Assembly: GCF_021390175.1 (NCBI RefSeq)
Contig: NZ_CP090004.1
Span: 2,967,001-3,031,000 of the forward strand
Direction: 5' to 3'
DNA: 64,000 nt
From: Flagellimonas sp. HMM57
Lineage (GTDB): Bacteria; Bacteroidota; Bacteroidia; Flavobacteriales; Flavobacteriaceae
Position numbers and translations under genes: made by a program. The notes under the pieces are model-generated. The model searched no databases and had not been told where the DNA came from. It saw only the letters and a program-made list of their open reading frames with translations. Each line of letters begins with the position of its first letter. Positions within the stretch are counted from its first letter, which is position 1. Of the stretch, positions 51,444 through 59,747 are shown piece by piece.

Positions 51444-52434
51444 ACCAATCCAAAATCAATAATACTAAGATACCCAAGATTACAAAAAGGATGGCCCACC
51501 AAGTTTCTGGATTTCCCAAATTGGGAAAATAGCGTTCGTAATTGAGCACGATTTTATCCCCATTGGAATCGAGCAATACGTTGCCAAATACATCTGTTTT
51601 GTACATGGTTCGCTTCCAAGGCCATACAACTCCAAGCGAACCTGTGATAAAGCCTACGATCACCGCAGTGGAGATTTCCTTATAATATTTCAGAAGATAA
51701 CTGAGCAAGTGCGAAAAGGTAACCAAACCTGTCGCGGAACCAAGGGTGAAGATTCCCAATATTTTAAGCGTTTGCATGCGCTCGGAGTTTTCCATAAAGC
51801 TTAAGTCTCCAGAAAACACTTCAGAAATGGTGTCATAGAGTGCATTTACGGAATCGACCAACAAGAGCACATAATTTCCTAAAAGGATTAGAATAAAAGA
51901 GCCGGAAAGCCCGGGCAGCGTCATACCGGAAACACTGATTATGCCACAGAAAAATATGAAGAATAGATTATCGTTCTCAGTAGCGGGATTTAGAAAACTA
52001 ATGGAAATACCTATTGCCAAACCAATGATTCCCGCTGTTATGGTTCTCCTGTTCCAATGGTCAAAGTCTTTGGAAATATAGTAAATGGAACCTAAGATCA
52101 TCCCAAAGAAGCAAGCCCATACAAAGAGTTCATTTTGTTCTAAAAAAAAGTCCAATACCCTAGAAATGCTAAAATAACTTACCAACATCCCGAAAATCAA
52201 CAATAAAAGAAATTGACCGTTAGTGTATTGATAAAAACTCTTAAACCTACCGTTTAGTAATAACTTGAGAGCCTTGGAATTAATTTTTTGCAGCGAATAA
52301 ATGAATTCTTCATAAAACCCGCCCACGAAGGCAACAATTCCCCCTGAAACGCCGGGAACTTTGTTTGCTGTTCCCATACAAAGGCCCTTTATGATCAAAA
52401 AAATATTATCCAGTAATGTTCTAGGCTGATGCAT
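51397..52434 (-). CDS. DUF368 membrane protein, copy 2 (PopT-like)
   Basis: A 345-residue membrane protein with about eight helices. DUF368 hallmarks are IIKGLCMGTANKVPGVSGGIVAF near the start and MTLPGLSGSFILILLGNY in the middle. DUF368 includes PopT, recently described as a carrier that returns undecaprenyl phosphate across the membrane, but which copy here does this is unknown. Compared with copy 1 it has a longer C-terminal region. It begins 14 bases after copy 1 ends. Confidence 0.9.
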   Translation of the reverse strand: MHQPRTLLDNIFLIIKGLCMGTANKVPGVSGGIVAFVGGFYEEFIYSLQKINSKALKLLLNGRFKSFYQYTNGQFLLLLIFGMLVSYFSISRVLDFFLEQNELFVWACFFGMILGSIYYISKDFDHWNRRTITAGIIGLAIGISISFLNPATENDNLFFIFFCGIISVSGMTLPGLSGSFILILLGNYVLLLVDSVNALYDTISEVFSGDLSFMENSERMQTLKILGIFTLGSATGLVTFSHLLSYLLKYYKEISTAVIVGFITGSLGVVWPWKRTMYKTDVFGNVLLDSNGDKIVLNYERYFPNLGNPETWWAILFVILGILVLLILDWYGKNRKEREQVRTAG

Positions 52435-52448
52435 ACAAAAGTCTACCC

Positions 52449-53366
52449 TTATTTTTTGGAAGCAAATCTTTCCAAGATAAAAATAAGCGAAAAACCTGTT
52501 ATAGCTAGGATTAAGGCAAGTATTAGTTGGTTATCTCCTTCAAATGCCCACGGCCATACATTCATATCATCTATGACGATGGTCTTGTCCCCAAAGGTTC
52601 TGGTTTCCAAAACTTTTTTCCAAGGCCAGATTTTGTTTAAAGATCCCAGTATAAAACCTGTTAGCAGGGCTAAGGTTATGTTTTTATAGTGATTAAACAT
52701 CCATTTTAGGATTCGTGCAAAACTTAAGAGCCCAAAAATGGCACCCAAACCTACTGTAATTACGATTTTTATATCTTTTTCATGAACCGCATCCAGAATC
52801 GTTTTATACGAGCCTAACAAAACAAGAATAAAAGCACCTGATATGCCCGGCAATATCATGGCACAAACAGCTAAGGCTCCAGATAAGAAAAGGTAGGGAA
52901 GACTGTTTACATTTTCATTGGGGGGAAGTTCTGTAATAACGAACGCAAGAGCAGCACCTATTAAGAAAATACTAATGGTTCCAAAATTCCATTTTGCAAT
53001 TTCTTTGCCCACAAAGAAGATACTTGCAAATACAAGTCCAAAAAAGAACGACCATAACAATATGGGCTTATTTTCCAATAACCAACTAAGAAACTTGGCC
53101 AGTGATACCACACTGATAAAAATGCCTAAGAAAAGAGCCAATAAAAAATTACCGTTGGCTTTGTCCCAAAAAGCTTTAACCCCTTCTTTCTGTAATGTTT
53201 TAAAGAGTGAAAGGTTTATGTTATTGATGGAACTTATCAATTCCTCATAAATACCGGAAATAAAGGCTATGGTTCCACCTGATACCCCTGGAACTACATC
53301 GGCCGCACCCATTGCCATACCCTTTAACGTGACAAACACGTAATCGATTAATTGACGAACTTTCAT
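52449..53366 (-). CDS. DUF368 membrane protein, copy 1 (PopT-like)
   Basis: A 305-residue paralog of the next gene with the same hallmarks (LKGMAMGAADVVPGVSGGTIAF and MILPGISGAFILVLLGSY). The pair preserves the two P-G-[VIL]-S-G re-entrant motifs, so both should be transport-competent. PopT-family proteins recycle the lipid carrier C55-P for wall and O-antigen synthesis. It lies 29 bases after the TPR gene on the same strand. Confidence 0.9.
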   Translation of the reverse strand: MKVRQLIDYVFVTLKGMAMGAADVVPGVSGGTIAFISGIYEELISSINNINLSLFKTLQKEGVKAFWDKANGNFLLALFLGIFISVVSLAKFLSWLLENKPILLWSFFFGLVFASIFFVGKEIAKWNFGTISIFLIGAALAFVITELPPNENVNSLPYLFLSGALAVCAMILPGISGAFILVLLGSYKTILDAVHEKDIKIVITVGLGAIFGLLSFARILKWMFNHYKNITLALLTGFILGSLNKIWPWKKVLETRTFGDKTIVIDDMNVWPWAFEGDNQLILALILAITGFSLIFILERFASKK

Positions 53367-53395
53367 GAACTATGCTAAGATAAGGGAACCCTTAA

Positions 53396-54796
53396 TTATG
53401 TGGACGTTTTTTTTATTTCTGAGACCAAGGTCTGTAACCATGATACTTCACTAAATTCAGGAAACTCTTCTTCGAATAAAGGTAATTTTTCAGCATCTAT
53501 CTCTATGGCATGCTTCAATTTTTCCTTAGCAAGCAGAATCTCATTGTTTTTTAGATAAATACCTGCTAGTTTATATGCAAGTTCGGCACTTTCAGGATAA
53601 AATTCTATACCCTGCACCAATACTTGAATCGAAGAATTATAATCTTTTATCTTTTTCAGTACATCTGCCCAATTCTGCCAAGTATCGTGTTCATAATTAC
53701 CCAAATCAACAGTTTGTTTGTAGGCAAAATCAGCTTCATCAAAATTGTTCAGCGCAAAATATATTTTTGCACACTTTTTCCAGTACAAAGGATTTTCACC
53801 ATCAATATTGATAGCCTTATTGATGTAGTACAAGGCTTTTTCATAATTCTCCAACTTAAAATGGAAATTAGTGATAGCCAGCCAGCCTTTGTCAAGTAAA
53901 GGGTCTTCGTGAACTGTACTATAGTAGTAGTATTTGGCGAGATCATTGTTGCCCAGTTTTTCATGACACTTTCCTATTCGAAGGTAAGCATGTGAAGTAG
54001 GGTCTTCTATGGAGATTGTTGTCTCATAGTTCTCAATGGCCTCATTGAGCCTTCCCAACTTTTCCAAAACCTTTCCTTTTTCAAAATAGGCACCTATAAA
54101 CGAATCATCGGATATAATAGCAAAATCATACGCTGTCAATGCTTCCTTATACATGTCCATGGCATAGTACATTTTACCCAATTGATGCCATGCCACTTCG
54201 GAATAGGGGTTACGCTCCAAATATGCATTTAAATAAAGGATAGCACCATCAAAATCCTCTAAAAATTCAAAGCAATAAATAACATTATAAAGTGAGGAAT
54301 AATCGCTATCATCAAAGTCCACACATCTCATAAAACTACGTTTGGCCTTTTCAAAGTCATCTAAAAAAAGATATTCCATTCCCAGAAGTGAGTGAATATC
54401 AAAACTATCATCAGTAAGTTGTAATGCTTCCATAAGAAGATTAACGGCCTCTTGATGGTTGTCCTGTTTTGATTGTATATTGGCGCGTTGGATGTAAATC
54501 TCTTCGTTGTTGGAATTGATATTCTGAAGTTCGTCCAATAGCCTTTCCGCTTCTTCATATCGGTCTTCAAAGACCAAGACTTCAACACGGAGTAATTTTA
54601 ATTCCGATGAGTTAGGGTGTTGTTCCAAACCAATTTGAATGGCTTTTTTGCCCAATGAAACTTTACCATTGTTCAAATAGTGGTGAATGATTTCCTCAAA
54701 GTCCTCAGCATCGAAAAAATAGACGTCATCTGTCTTGAGCATGGACTCAAACTTGCTGATCGATTTGTCTGGGTGTTCGTTGGGATTTGATGCCAT
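53396..54796 (-). CDS. Tetratricopeptide repeat protein
   Basis: A 466-residue soluble protein built from about twelve TPR units along its length. Examples are EVAWHQLGKMYYAMDMYKEA, AYFEKGKVLEKLGRLNEAIE and AYLRIGKCHEKLGNNDLAKY. It has no signal peptide or other domain, so it is a cytosolic scaffold. Its conserved position before the DUF368 pair may mean a role in envelope or lipid-carrier handling, but that is guesswork. Partners unknown. Confidence 0.9.
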   Translation of the reverse strand: MASNPNEHPDKSISKFESMLKTDDVYFFDAEDFEEIIHHYLNNGKVSLGKKAIQIGLEQHPNSSELKLLRVEVLVFEDRYEEAERLLDELQNINSNNEEIYIQRANIQSKQDNHQEAVNLLMEALQLTDDSFDIHSLLGMEYLFLDDFEKAKRSFMRCVDFDDSDYSSLYNVIYCFEFLEDFDGAILYLNAYLERNPYSEVAWHQLGKMYYAMDMYKEALTAYDFAIISDDSFIGAYFEKGKVLEKLGRLNEAIENYETTISIEDPTSHAYLRIGKCHEKLGNNDLAKYYYYSTVHEDPLLDKGWLAITNFHFKLENYEKALYYINKAINIDGENPLYWKKCAKIYFALNNFDEADFAYKQTVDLGNYEHDTWQNWADVLKKIKDYNSSIQVLVQGIEFYPESAELAYKLAGIYLKNNEILLAKEKLKHAIEIDAEKLPLFEEEFPEFSEVSWLQTLVSEIKKTST

Positions 54797-54882
54797 AGAA
54801 GGTATATTGGTTACACTATGGACTTAAAATTAGCCCTTTGCCTTTATCTTTAAGTCCGCATTTTGGGTATGTTATCAACAAA

Positions 54883-56079
54883 TTAGTTAACAGCTGCGGG
54901 TTTATATGCCTTTAAAATTGCTATTATTTTGTCGCATCCTTCGGTTATTTCTTTCATGGAAATAGTCAAAGGCGGCGAAATACGTACTGCTTTGGGTTCA
55001 AAAAGCAACCAAAAAAGAATGAGTCTGTCTTTGGCCGCCGTCAACACTAAATAGTCAACGATTTTTTCATCTTCGAGCAGTAAGGCAAGCATTAAACCTT
55101 TACCCCGTATCTCTTTAATCAAAGGGTGTACCAAAAGGGAACGGAACAGTTTTTCTTTCGCTAATGTCTCTTGAATGAGGCGATTTTCAGTTAGTTCCCT
55201 TAATGTTGCCAAGCTGGCAGCTGCGATTACGGGATTTCCGCCAAATGTGGTAATATGTCCAAGCTTTGGAGCATCTTGTAAGGTATCCATCAGTTCTTTT
55301 GAGGCAATAAAAGCTCCAACAGGCAATCCTGATGCCATGCCCTTTCCGACGACTAAAATATCTGGTATACAGTTAAAATGTTCAAATGCAAAGAGTCTTC
55401 CCGTCCTTCCAAATCCGGGTTGTATCTCGTCCAAGATCAGGAGTGCGCCAACTTCATTGCAACGTTGCCTTACTTGCTCTAGATATCCGTTTTCTGGCAA
55501 TATAAATCCTGCTCCACCCTGAATGGTCTCTAGAATGACCGCTGCTGTTTTTTCAGTAATCTTTTCTAAATCTTCCAGTACATTAAACGTAATAAAGTCG
55601 ACATCTGGAATTAATGGTCTAAATGCGCTTTTACGTTTCTCGAAACCCATAATGCTCAAACTTCCCATGGTATTGCCGTGATACGCATGATGGGCAGCTA
55701 TGAGCTGGGAACGGCCAGTATACCTTCTAGCCAATTTTAAAGCGCCTTCTATGGCTTCTGTGCCAGAATTGACCAAGTAGGTTGTTGTAAGGTTTTCGGG
55801 CAGGTATGAGGCCAAAAGCTTTGTGTATTCCACTGCAGGTTGCTGCACATACTCTCCATATACCATTACGTGCATGTACTTTTCTGCCTGTTCTTTGATA
55901 GCATTGACCACACTAGGGTGACAATGTCCAAGGCTGCAAGCCGAAACACCAGCTACAAAATCCAAATGTGTATTGCCTTGCAAATCATAGATGTAACTTC
56001 CAAGGGCATGAGAAACTTCTAGTCCAAGTGGGTGAGGGGTAGTCTGGGTTTGGTATGTGTGAAAATCATCTTTTAGCAT
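54883..56079 (-). CDS. Class III PLP aminotransferase (acetylornithine/ornithine type)
   Basis: Class III aminotransferase of 398 residues. GSYIYDLQGNTHLDFVAGVS, the SGTEAIEGALKLARRYTG phosphate-binding block, LILDEIQPGFGRTGR and the Schiff-base lysine in VVGKGMASGLPVGAFI are all present. The family covers acetylornithine, ornithine and related omega-amino acid aminotransferases; no arg genes are adjacent, so the substrate is open. Its ATG overlaps the OstA-like stop (TGATG at 56077-56081), an unexpected pairing with an envelope gene. Confidence 0.9.
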   Translation of the reverse strand: MLKDDFHTYQTQTTPHPLGLEVSHALGSYIYDLQGNTHLDFVAGVSACSLGHCHPSVVNAIKEQAEKYMHVMVYGEYVQQPAVEYTKLLASYLPENLTTTYLVNSGTEAIEGALKLARRYTGRSQLIAAHHAYHGNTMGSLSIMGFEKRKSAFRPLIPDVDFITFNVLEDLEKITEKTAAVILETIQGGAGFILPENGYLEQVRQRCNEVGALLILDEIQPGFGRTGRLFAFEHFNCIPDILVVGKGMASGLPVGAFIASKELMDTLQDAPKLGHITTFGGNPVIAAASLATLRELTENRLIQETLAKEKLFRSLLVHPLIKEIRGKGLMLALLLEDEKIVDYLVLTAAKDRLILFWLLFEPKAVRISPPLTISMKEITEGCDKIIAILKAYKPAAVN

Positions 56080-57779
56080 CAGGGTTTCTGTACCTTTTTA
56101 GCAGTAACCTGTTTAGGCTTTATGCCTTTTGTGTTTGGTATATTGTTAATTGGGTCGTTTTGATTTTTTTGGCGCTCCTGTTCTTCGGCATCAATATCTA
56201 TAGGGTTTTCAATACCGCGTATGGGAACAAGTTCTATATTGTTGTCATCCTCATCAAAAATATCATCTTTGCTTAAAATGCGTTCGTCCCCACGCCAAAC
56301 AAATCCCTTTAATTTTCTACTTTCCAAGGGCAAATCTTTATCTGGAAAGATGTCGCCATCCGGATTTACGAAAAAGGTGATATCCTCTATATCGTTATTT
56401 GCCATGAGCAATCGTATCTTACTGCAAATAGTCTTATCGATACCAATTAACTCATCGTCATCATTATACATGTAATAAATGACTTCGGTGTTTTTGACCA
56501 GATCAATGATTTTAAGCTCGTTTTCGATGAATTTTCCAAACAGATCTTTCCCTTTGGCTTGATTGTAACCAACTTTACCAATAGTATCAAAGGAGATGAT
56601 AAAAGCGTTTTCCAGTACTTTTAGCGAATCCAGTTTTTCAGTTTCCAAATCTGAAATTAAGTGGATGCTATCTCCGGTTATCTGATTTTCAACGTTCCAC
56701 ATGATGGGATTGCGTATTAATTGGGTAATCCCTGTTTTTTCTTCAGAATGGATAGAGTCGCACTTACCGCTCAAATCCTTTTTATAGAATTTTGCATTTC
56801 TGAAAGCCCTAAGAATGCGACTTTCGGGCTTACCGGTCACCATTAGGGTATCTCCGTGCATGTACAGGGAGTCTTGTTCTACCAAGCTTACTGAAACGGC
56901 TCTTTTTGTGGCAAAAACAGAATCCTTGGCCTTGAATACCTCTGCATAATGGGCTCGTATAACCCCATCATTTATAGTATCTGTAATTTGAATATTGTTG
57001 GTGGCCGAAGCAAATTCAGAGGTCTTGTCAAAATAGAGGCTATCCCCCTCAATTATCTTGTAATTGTAATCAATTCTGGTATTTTTAATGCCGTAGCCTT
57101 GCTCGATTTTGGTATCATAAAAACCACGCTCACAATAAATTTTATATTCTTCTCCGGTGATGGTGGAGGGACCGTACATATATGCGTTTTTTGAAACACG
57201 GTAATAGTCCAATTGTTCAGAATCTATGATATACTCGGGATTGTCGATATGTACATCACTTCTAAACTGAACTTTTTTCAATTCGGTGAAATACGTACCT
57301 ATTTTACTCGTCAGTACATTGACAGAATCGACAACCTTGCCCCCCGAATTATAATAGGAAACTTGCTTTTCACGATCAAAGTACAAGGTGTCCGTGGTCA
57401 ACGTCATTTTTCCATCTGTCAAATCAACATTTTCCCATGCTTTGGCTAAACTTGTATCTCCGTTCCAATCCAACTTTGCACTGTTCATCTCTATGGAATC
57501 GCCTTGCTGCAACCTCACATTACCAATGGCTCTAAGCCTGTTTTCTTGAGAATAAAAAATAGCGATATCACACCATAAATCGGCTCCTTTGTGCTCAAAT
57601 TGAACTTGGCGCTGATCATCCTTACTAAATATGGACGCTCCAGGAAATTGCGCTTCATCCTTGGTGAAATTTGCACCGTATACAATATTTATTTGTTTGC
57701 TTTCTGGTGTTTGTCCTTCTTCTTGGGCATTGCCCACATAGAGACAGAAGATAAAAAGCACTATTAAAATTCTTTTCAA
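56079..57779 (-). CDS. OstA/LptA-like protein
   Basis: A 566-residue exported protein with signal peptide LIVLFIFCLYVGNAQ. The body is a run of beta-strands of the OstA/LptA type (LRAIGNVRLQQGDSIEMNSA, ENVDLTDGKMTLTTDTLYF, KVQFRSDVHIDNPEYIIDSE). These form the jelly-roll that carries LPS. LptA itself is about 185 residues, so this long form is the Bacteroidota variant. It ends in a charged, low-complexity tail. The start is TTG at 57779, within the palindrome TCAATGCATTGA. It probably bridges LPS from LptB-FG to the outer membrane. Confidence 0.85.
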   Translation of the reverse strand: MKRILIVLFIFCLYVGNAQEEGQTPESKQINIVYGANFTKDEAQFPGASIFSKDDQRQVQFEHKGADLWCDIAIFYSQENRLRAIGNVRLQQGDSIEMNSAKLDWNGDTSLAKAWENVDLTDGKMTLTTDTLYFDREKQVSYYNSGGKVVDSVNVLTSKIGTYFTELKKVQFRSDVHIDNPEYIIDSEQLDYYRVSKNAYMYGPSTITGEEYKIYCERGFYDTKIEQGYGIKNTRIDYNYKIIEGDSLYFDKTSEFASATNNIQITDTINDGVIRAHYAEVFKAKDSVFATKRAVSVSLVEQDSLYMHGDTLMVTGKPESRILRAFRNAKFYKKDLSGKCDSIHSEEKTGITQLIRNPIMWNVENQITGDSIHLISDLETEKLDSLKVLENAFIISFDTIGKVGYNQAKGKDLFGKFIENELKIIDLVKNTEVIYYMYNDDDELIGIDKTICSKIRLLMANNDIEDITFFVNPDGDIFPDKDLPLESRKLKGFVWRGDERILSKDDIFDEDDNNIELVPIRGIENPIDIDAEEQERQKNQNDPINNIPNTKGIKPKQVTAKKVQKP

Positions 57780-57795
57780 TGCATTGAATTTTGCC

Positions 57796-57830
57796 CAAAA
57801 GTATGATTTTTAGCGAAAGCGATAAAAATC
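57796..57830 (-). promoter_or_regulatory. Promoter and palindrome upstream of the OstA-like gene
   Basis: On the minus strand a perfect -7 box TACTTTTG (57803-57796) lies 17 bases before the TTG start. Immediately upstream is an 8-bp inverted repeat, GATTTTTA (57805-57812) and TAAAAATC (57823-57830), around GCGAAAGC. It overlies the promoter spacer, where a repressor or activator could bind. No TTG -33 element is seen. Confidence 0.45.
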
Positions 57831-57945
57831 ATTTAGAAAGGTTTGGGAATTAGGTTGCGGGAATAGGTAAATCCACTCAACAACAGGATTAAACTAAATC
57901 AACTCACACACCAATAGTTATAATACAATTGAAAATAGTAAACAC

Positions 57946-57959
57946 CTGTTTGAAAACAG
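57946..57959. repeat. Inverted repeat downstream of purA
   Basis: CTGTTT and AAACAG flank a GA spacer. It begins 10 bases past the purA stop on the minus strand and could be a weak terminator, but no good T-run follows. Confidence 0.4.
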
Positions 57960-57968
57960 ATTTTAAGA

Positions 57969-59237
57969 TTATCTATGAATAGTCTGTAGCCTATCCGGTC
58001 CAACCGATACTATCTTGATGGGTACATTCAATTCAGCCTCTAAAAATGAAATATAATCGTTTAGGGCGGGCGGGAGCTCTTCTGCTTTGGTCAGTTTGGT
58101 CAAATCTTTTGTCCAACCTTTCATCTCCTTATAAACCGGAACTATATGCTCACTTTCTATATTGTAGGGTAGGTGTTCAATTTCTTCGCCCTTGTATTTA
58201 TAAGCCGTACATACCTTTAAGCTTTTAAATCCGCTAAGTACATCTGCTTTCATCATCATCAGTTCAGTTACACCATTAACTTGCACTGCGTATTTTAAAG
58301 CAACCAGATCTAACCATCCACATCTTCGCGGCCTTCCAGTGGTAGCACCAAACTCGTTTCCAACCCGACCCATTGTTTCTCCGTCCTCATCAAATAGTTC
58401 TGTGGGGAAGGGGCCACTGCCAACTCTTGTGGCATATGCTTTGAAAATCCCCAGAACGCGCCCAATCTTATTTGGGGCTACTCCCAGACCGGTACAGGCT
58501 CCTGCCGCTGTGGTGTTGGACGATGTAACAAAAGGGTACGTTCCAAAATCAATATCCAATAGAGAACCCTGTGCTCCTTCTGCCAATATTTTTTTGCCCT
58601 CTTTTTGGGCTTGAAAAATATATTCTTCGCTGTCTATAAATCGTAGTTGTTTTAGCGTAGCGATTCCTTCATGGAATTCCGCTTCCAATTCTTTAAGGTC
58701 ATATTGGATATCTACATTGTAGAACCCGATCATGGCTTCGTGTTTATCTGCTAGGGCACGGTATTTTGCTTCCCAATTGTCAAACTCTAAATCACCCACA
58801 CGCATACCGTTTCTCCCCGTCTTATCCATGTAGGTAGGGCCTATTCCTTTTAATGTGGAACCAATCTTGGCTTTTCCTTTTGCAGCTTCGGAAGCAGCAT
58901 CCAGTAGGCGGTGCGTTGGTAGAATAAGATGTGCCTTTCTAGAAATGAAAAGCTTGGAAACAATATCAATTTCAAACTTTTCTAGATTGTCCAACTCTTT
59001 TTTGAAGATAACAGGATCTATGACCACTCCGTTACCTACTACATTCACGGCATTTTTATGAAAAATTCCTGATGGTATAGTATGAAGGACATGTTTTATA
59101 CCATCAAACTCCAACGTATGCCCTGCATTGGGTCCGCCTTGAAACCTGGCAATAATATCATAATCTTTGGTAAGTACATCAACAATTTTTCCTTTTCCTT
59201 CGTCTCCCCATTGGAGTCCAAGCAATAAATCTACCAT
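57969..59237 (-). CDS. purA: Adenylosuccinate synthetase
   Basis: A 422-residue enzyme. The P-loop LLLGLQWGDEGKGKIVDVLT, the GGPNAGHTLEFDG IMP-binding loop, GIGPTYMDKTGRNGMRVGDL and TTGRPRRCGWLDLVALKYAV are diagnostic. It condenses IMP with aspartate using GTP, the first committed step to AMP. It follows fur by 12 bases in the rel-fur-purA unit. Confidence 0.97.
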   Translation of the reverse strand: MVDLLLGLQWGDEGKGKIVDVLTKDYDIIARFQGGPNAGHTLEFDGIKHVLHTIPSGIFHKNAVNVVGNGVVIDPVIFKKELDNLEKFEIDIVSKLFISRKAHLILPTHRLLDAASEAAKGKAKIGSTLKGIGPTYMDKTGRNGMRVGDLEFDNWEAKYRALADKHEAMIGFYNVDIQYDLKELEAEFHEGIATLKQLRFIDSEEYIFQAQKEGKKILAEGAQGSLLDIDFGTYPFVTSSNTTAAGACTGLGVAPNKIGRVLGIFKAYATRVGSGPFPTELFDEDGETMGRVGNEFGATTGRPRRCGWLDLVALKYAVQVNGVTELMMMKADVLSGFKSLKVCTAYKYKGEEIEHLPYNIESEHIVPVYKEMKGWTKDLTKLTKAEELPPALNDYISFLEAELNVPIKIVSVGPDRLQTIHR

Positions 59238-59249
59238 GAAATGTATTGG

Positions 59250-59705
59250 TTATTCGGTTAGGTTTTCTTCTTTGTTACGTGTTCCGTAGAAATATAGGGA
59301 ATGGTTGTTGATCTTAATGTCAAAAACCTCTTCGATTGTCTTTTTAATGGATTGGATTCGAGGGTCACAAAACTCCACTACCTCTCCGGTATCTGTCAAT
59401 ATAACATGGTCATGTTGACGGTCAAAATAGGATTTTTCGTATTGTGCCTGATTTTTTCCAAATTGATGTTTTCGCACTAACTTACAATCCAACAAAAGCT
59501 CAATCGTATTATATAATGTGGCACGGCTTACCCTATAATTTTTTGTTTTCATTTTGATGTAAAGAGACTCTACATCAAAATGGTCATCGCTATTATAGAT
59601 TTCTTGTAAGATTGCATAGCGTTCTGGTGTTTTGCGATGCCCATTATCCTCTAAAAAAGAAGTGAATACATTTTTTACGATTTCTTGATTTTTGTTGTTC
59701 CCCAT
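59250..59705 (-). CDS. Fur family transcriptional regulator
   Basis: A 151-residue winged-helix regulator: [49 protein letters not shown] and [20 protein letters not shown] form the DNA-binding half. The dimerisation half keeps [25 protein letters not shown]. The usual structural-zinc CxxC after the HDH block (CxxCGxxxEF) is replaced by [10 protein letters not shown], so zinc use is doubtful. ATG 59705 gives the conserved start. It sits between rel and purA, so it may link metal or redox status to nucleotide metabolism, by inference from position only. Confidence 0.9.
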   Translation of the reverse strand: MGNNKNQEIVKNVFTSFLEDNGHRKTPERYAILQEIYNSDDHFDVESLYIKMKTKNYRVSRATLYNTIELLLDCKLVRKHQFGKNQAQYEKSYFDRQHDHVILTDTGEVVEFCDPRIQSIKKTIEEVFDIKINNHSLYFYGTRNKEENLTE

Positions 59706-59747
59706 AGCTTTCTGACCTAAACTAAAGGACAAAGGTACAGCTAAAAA

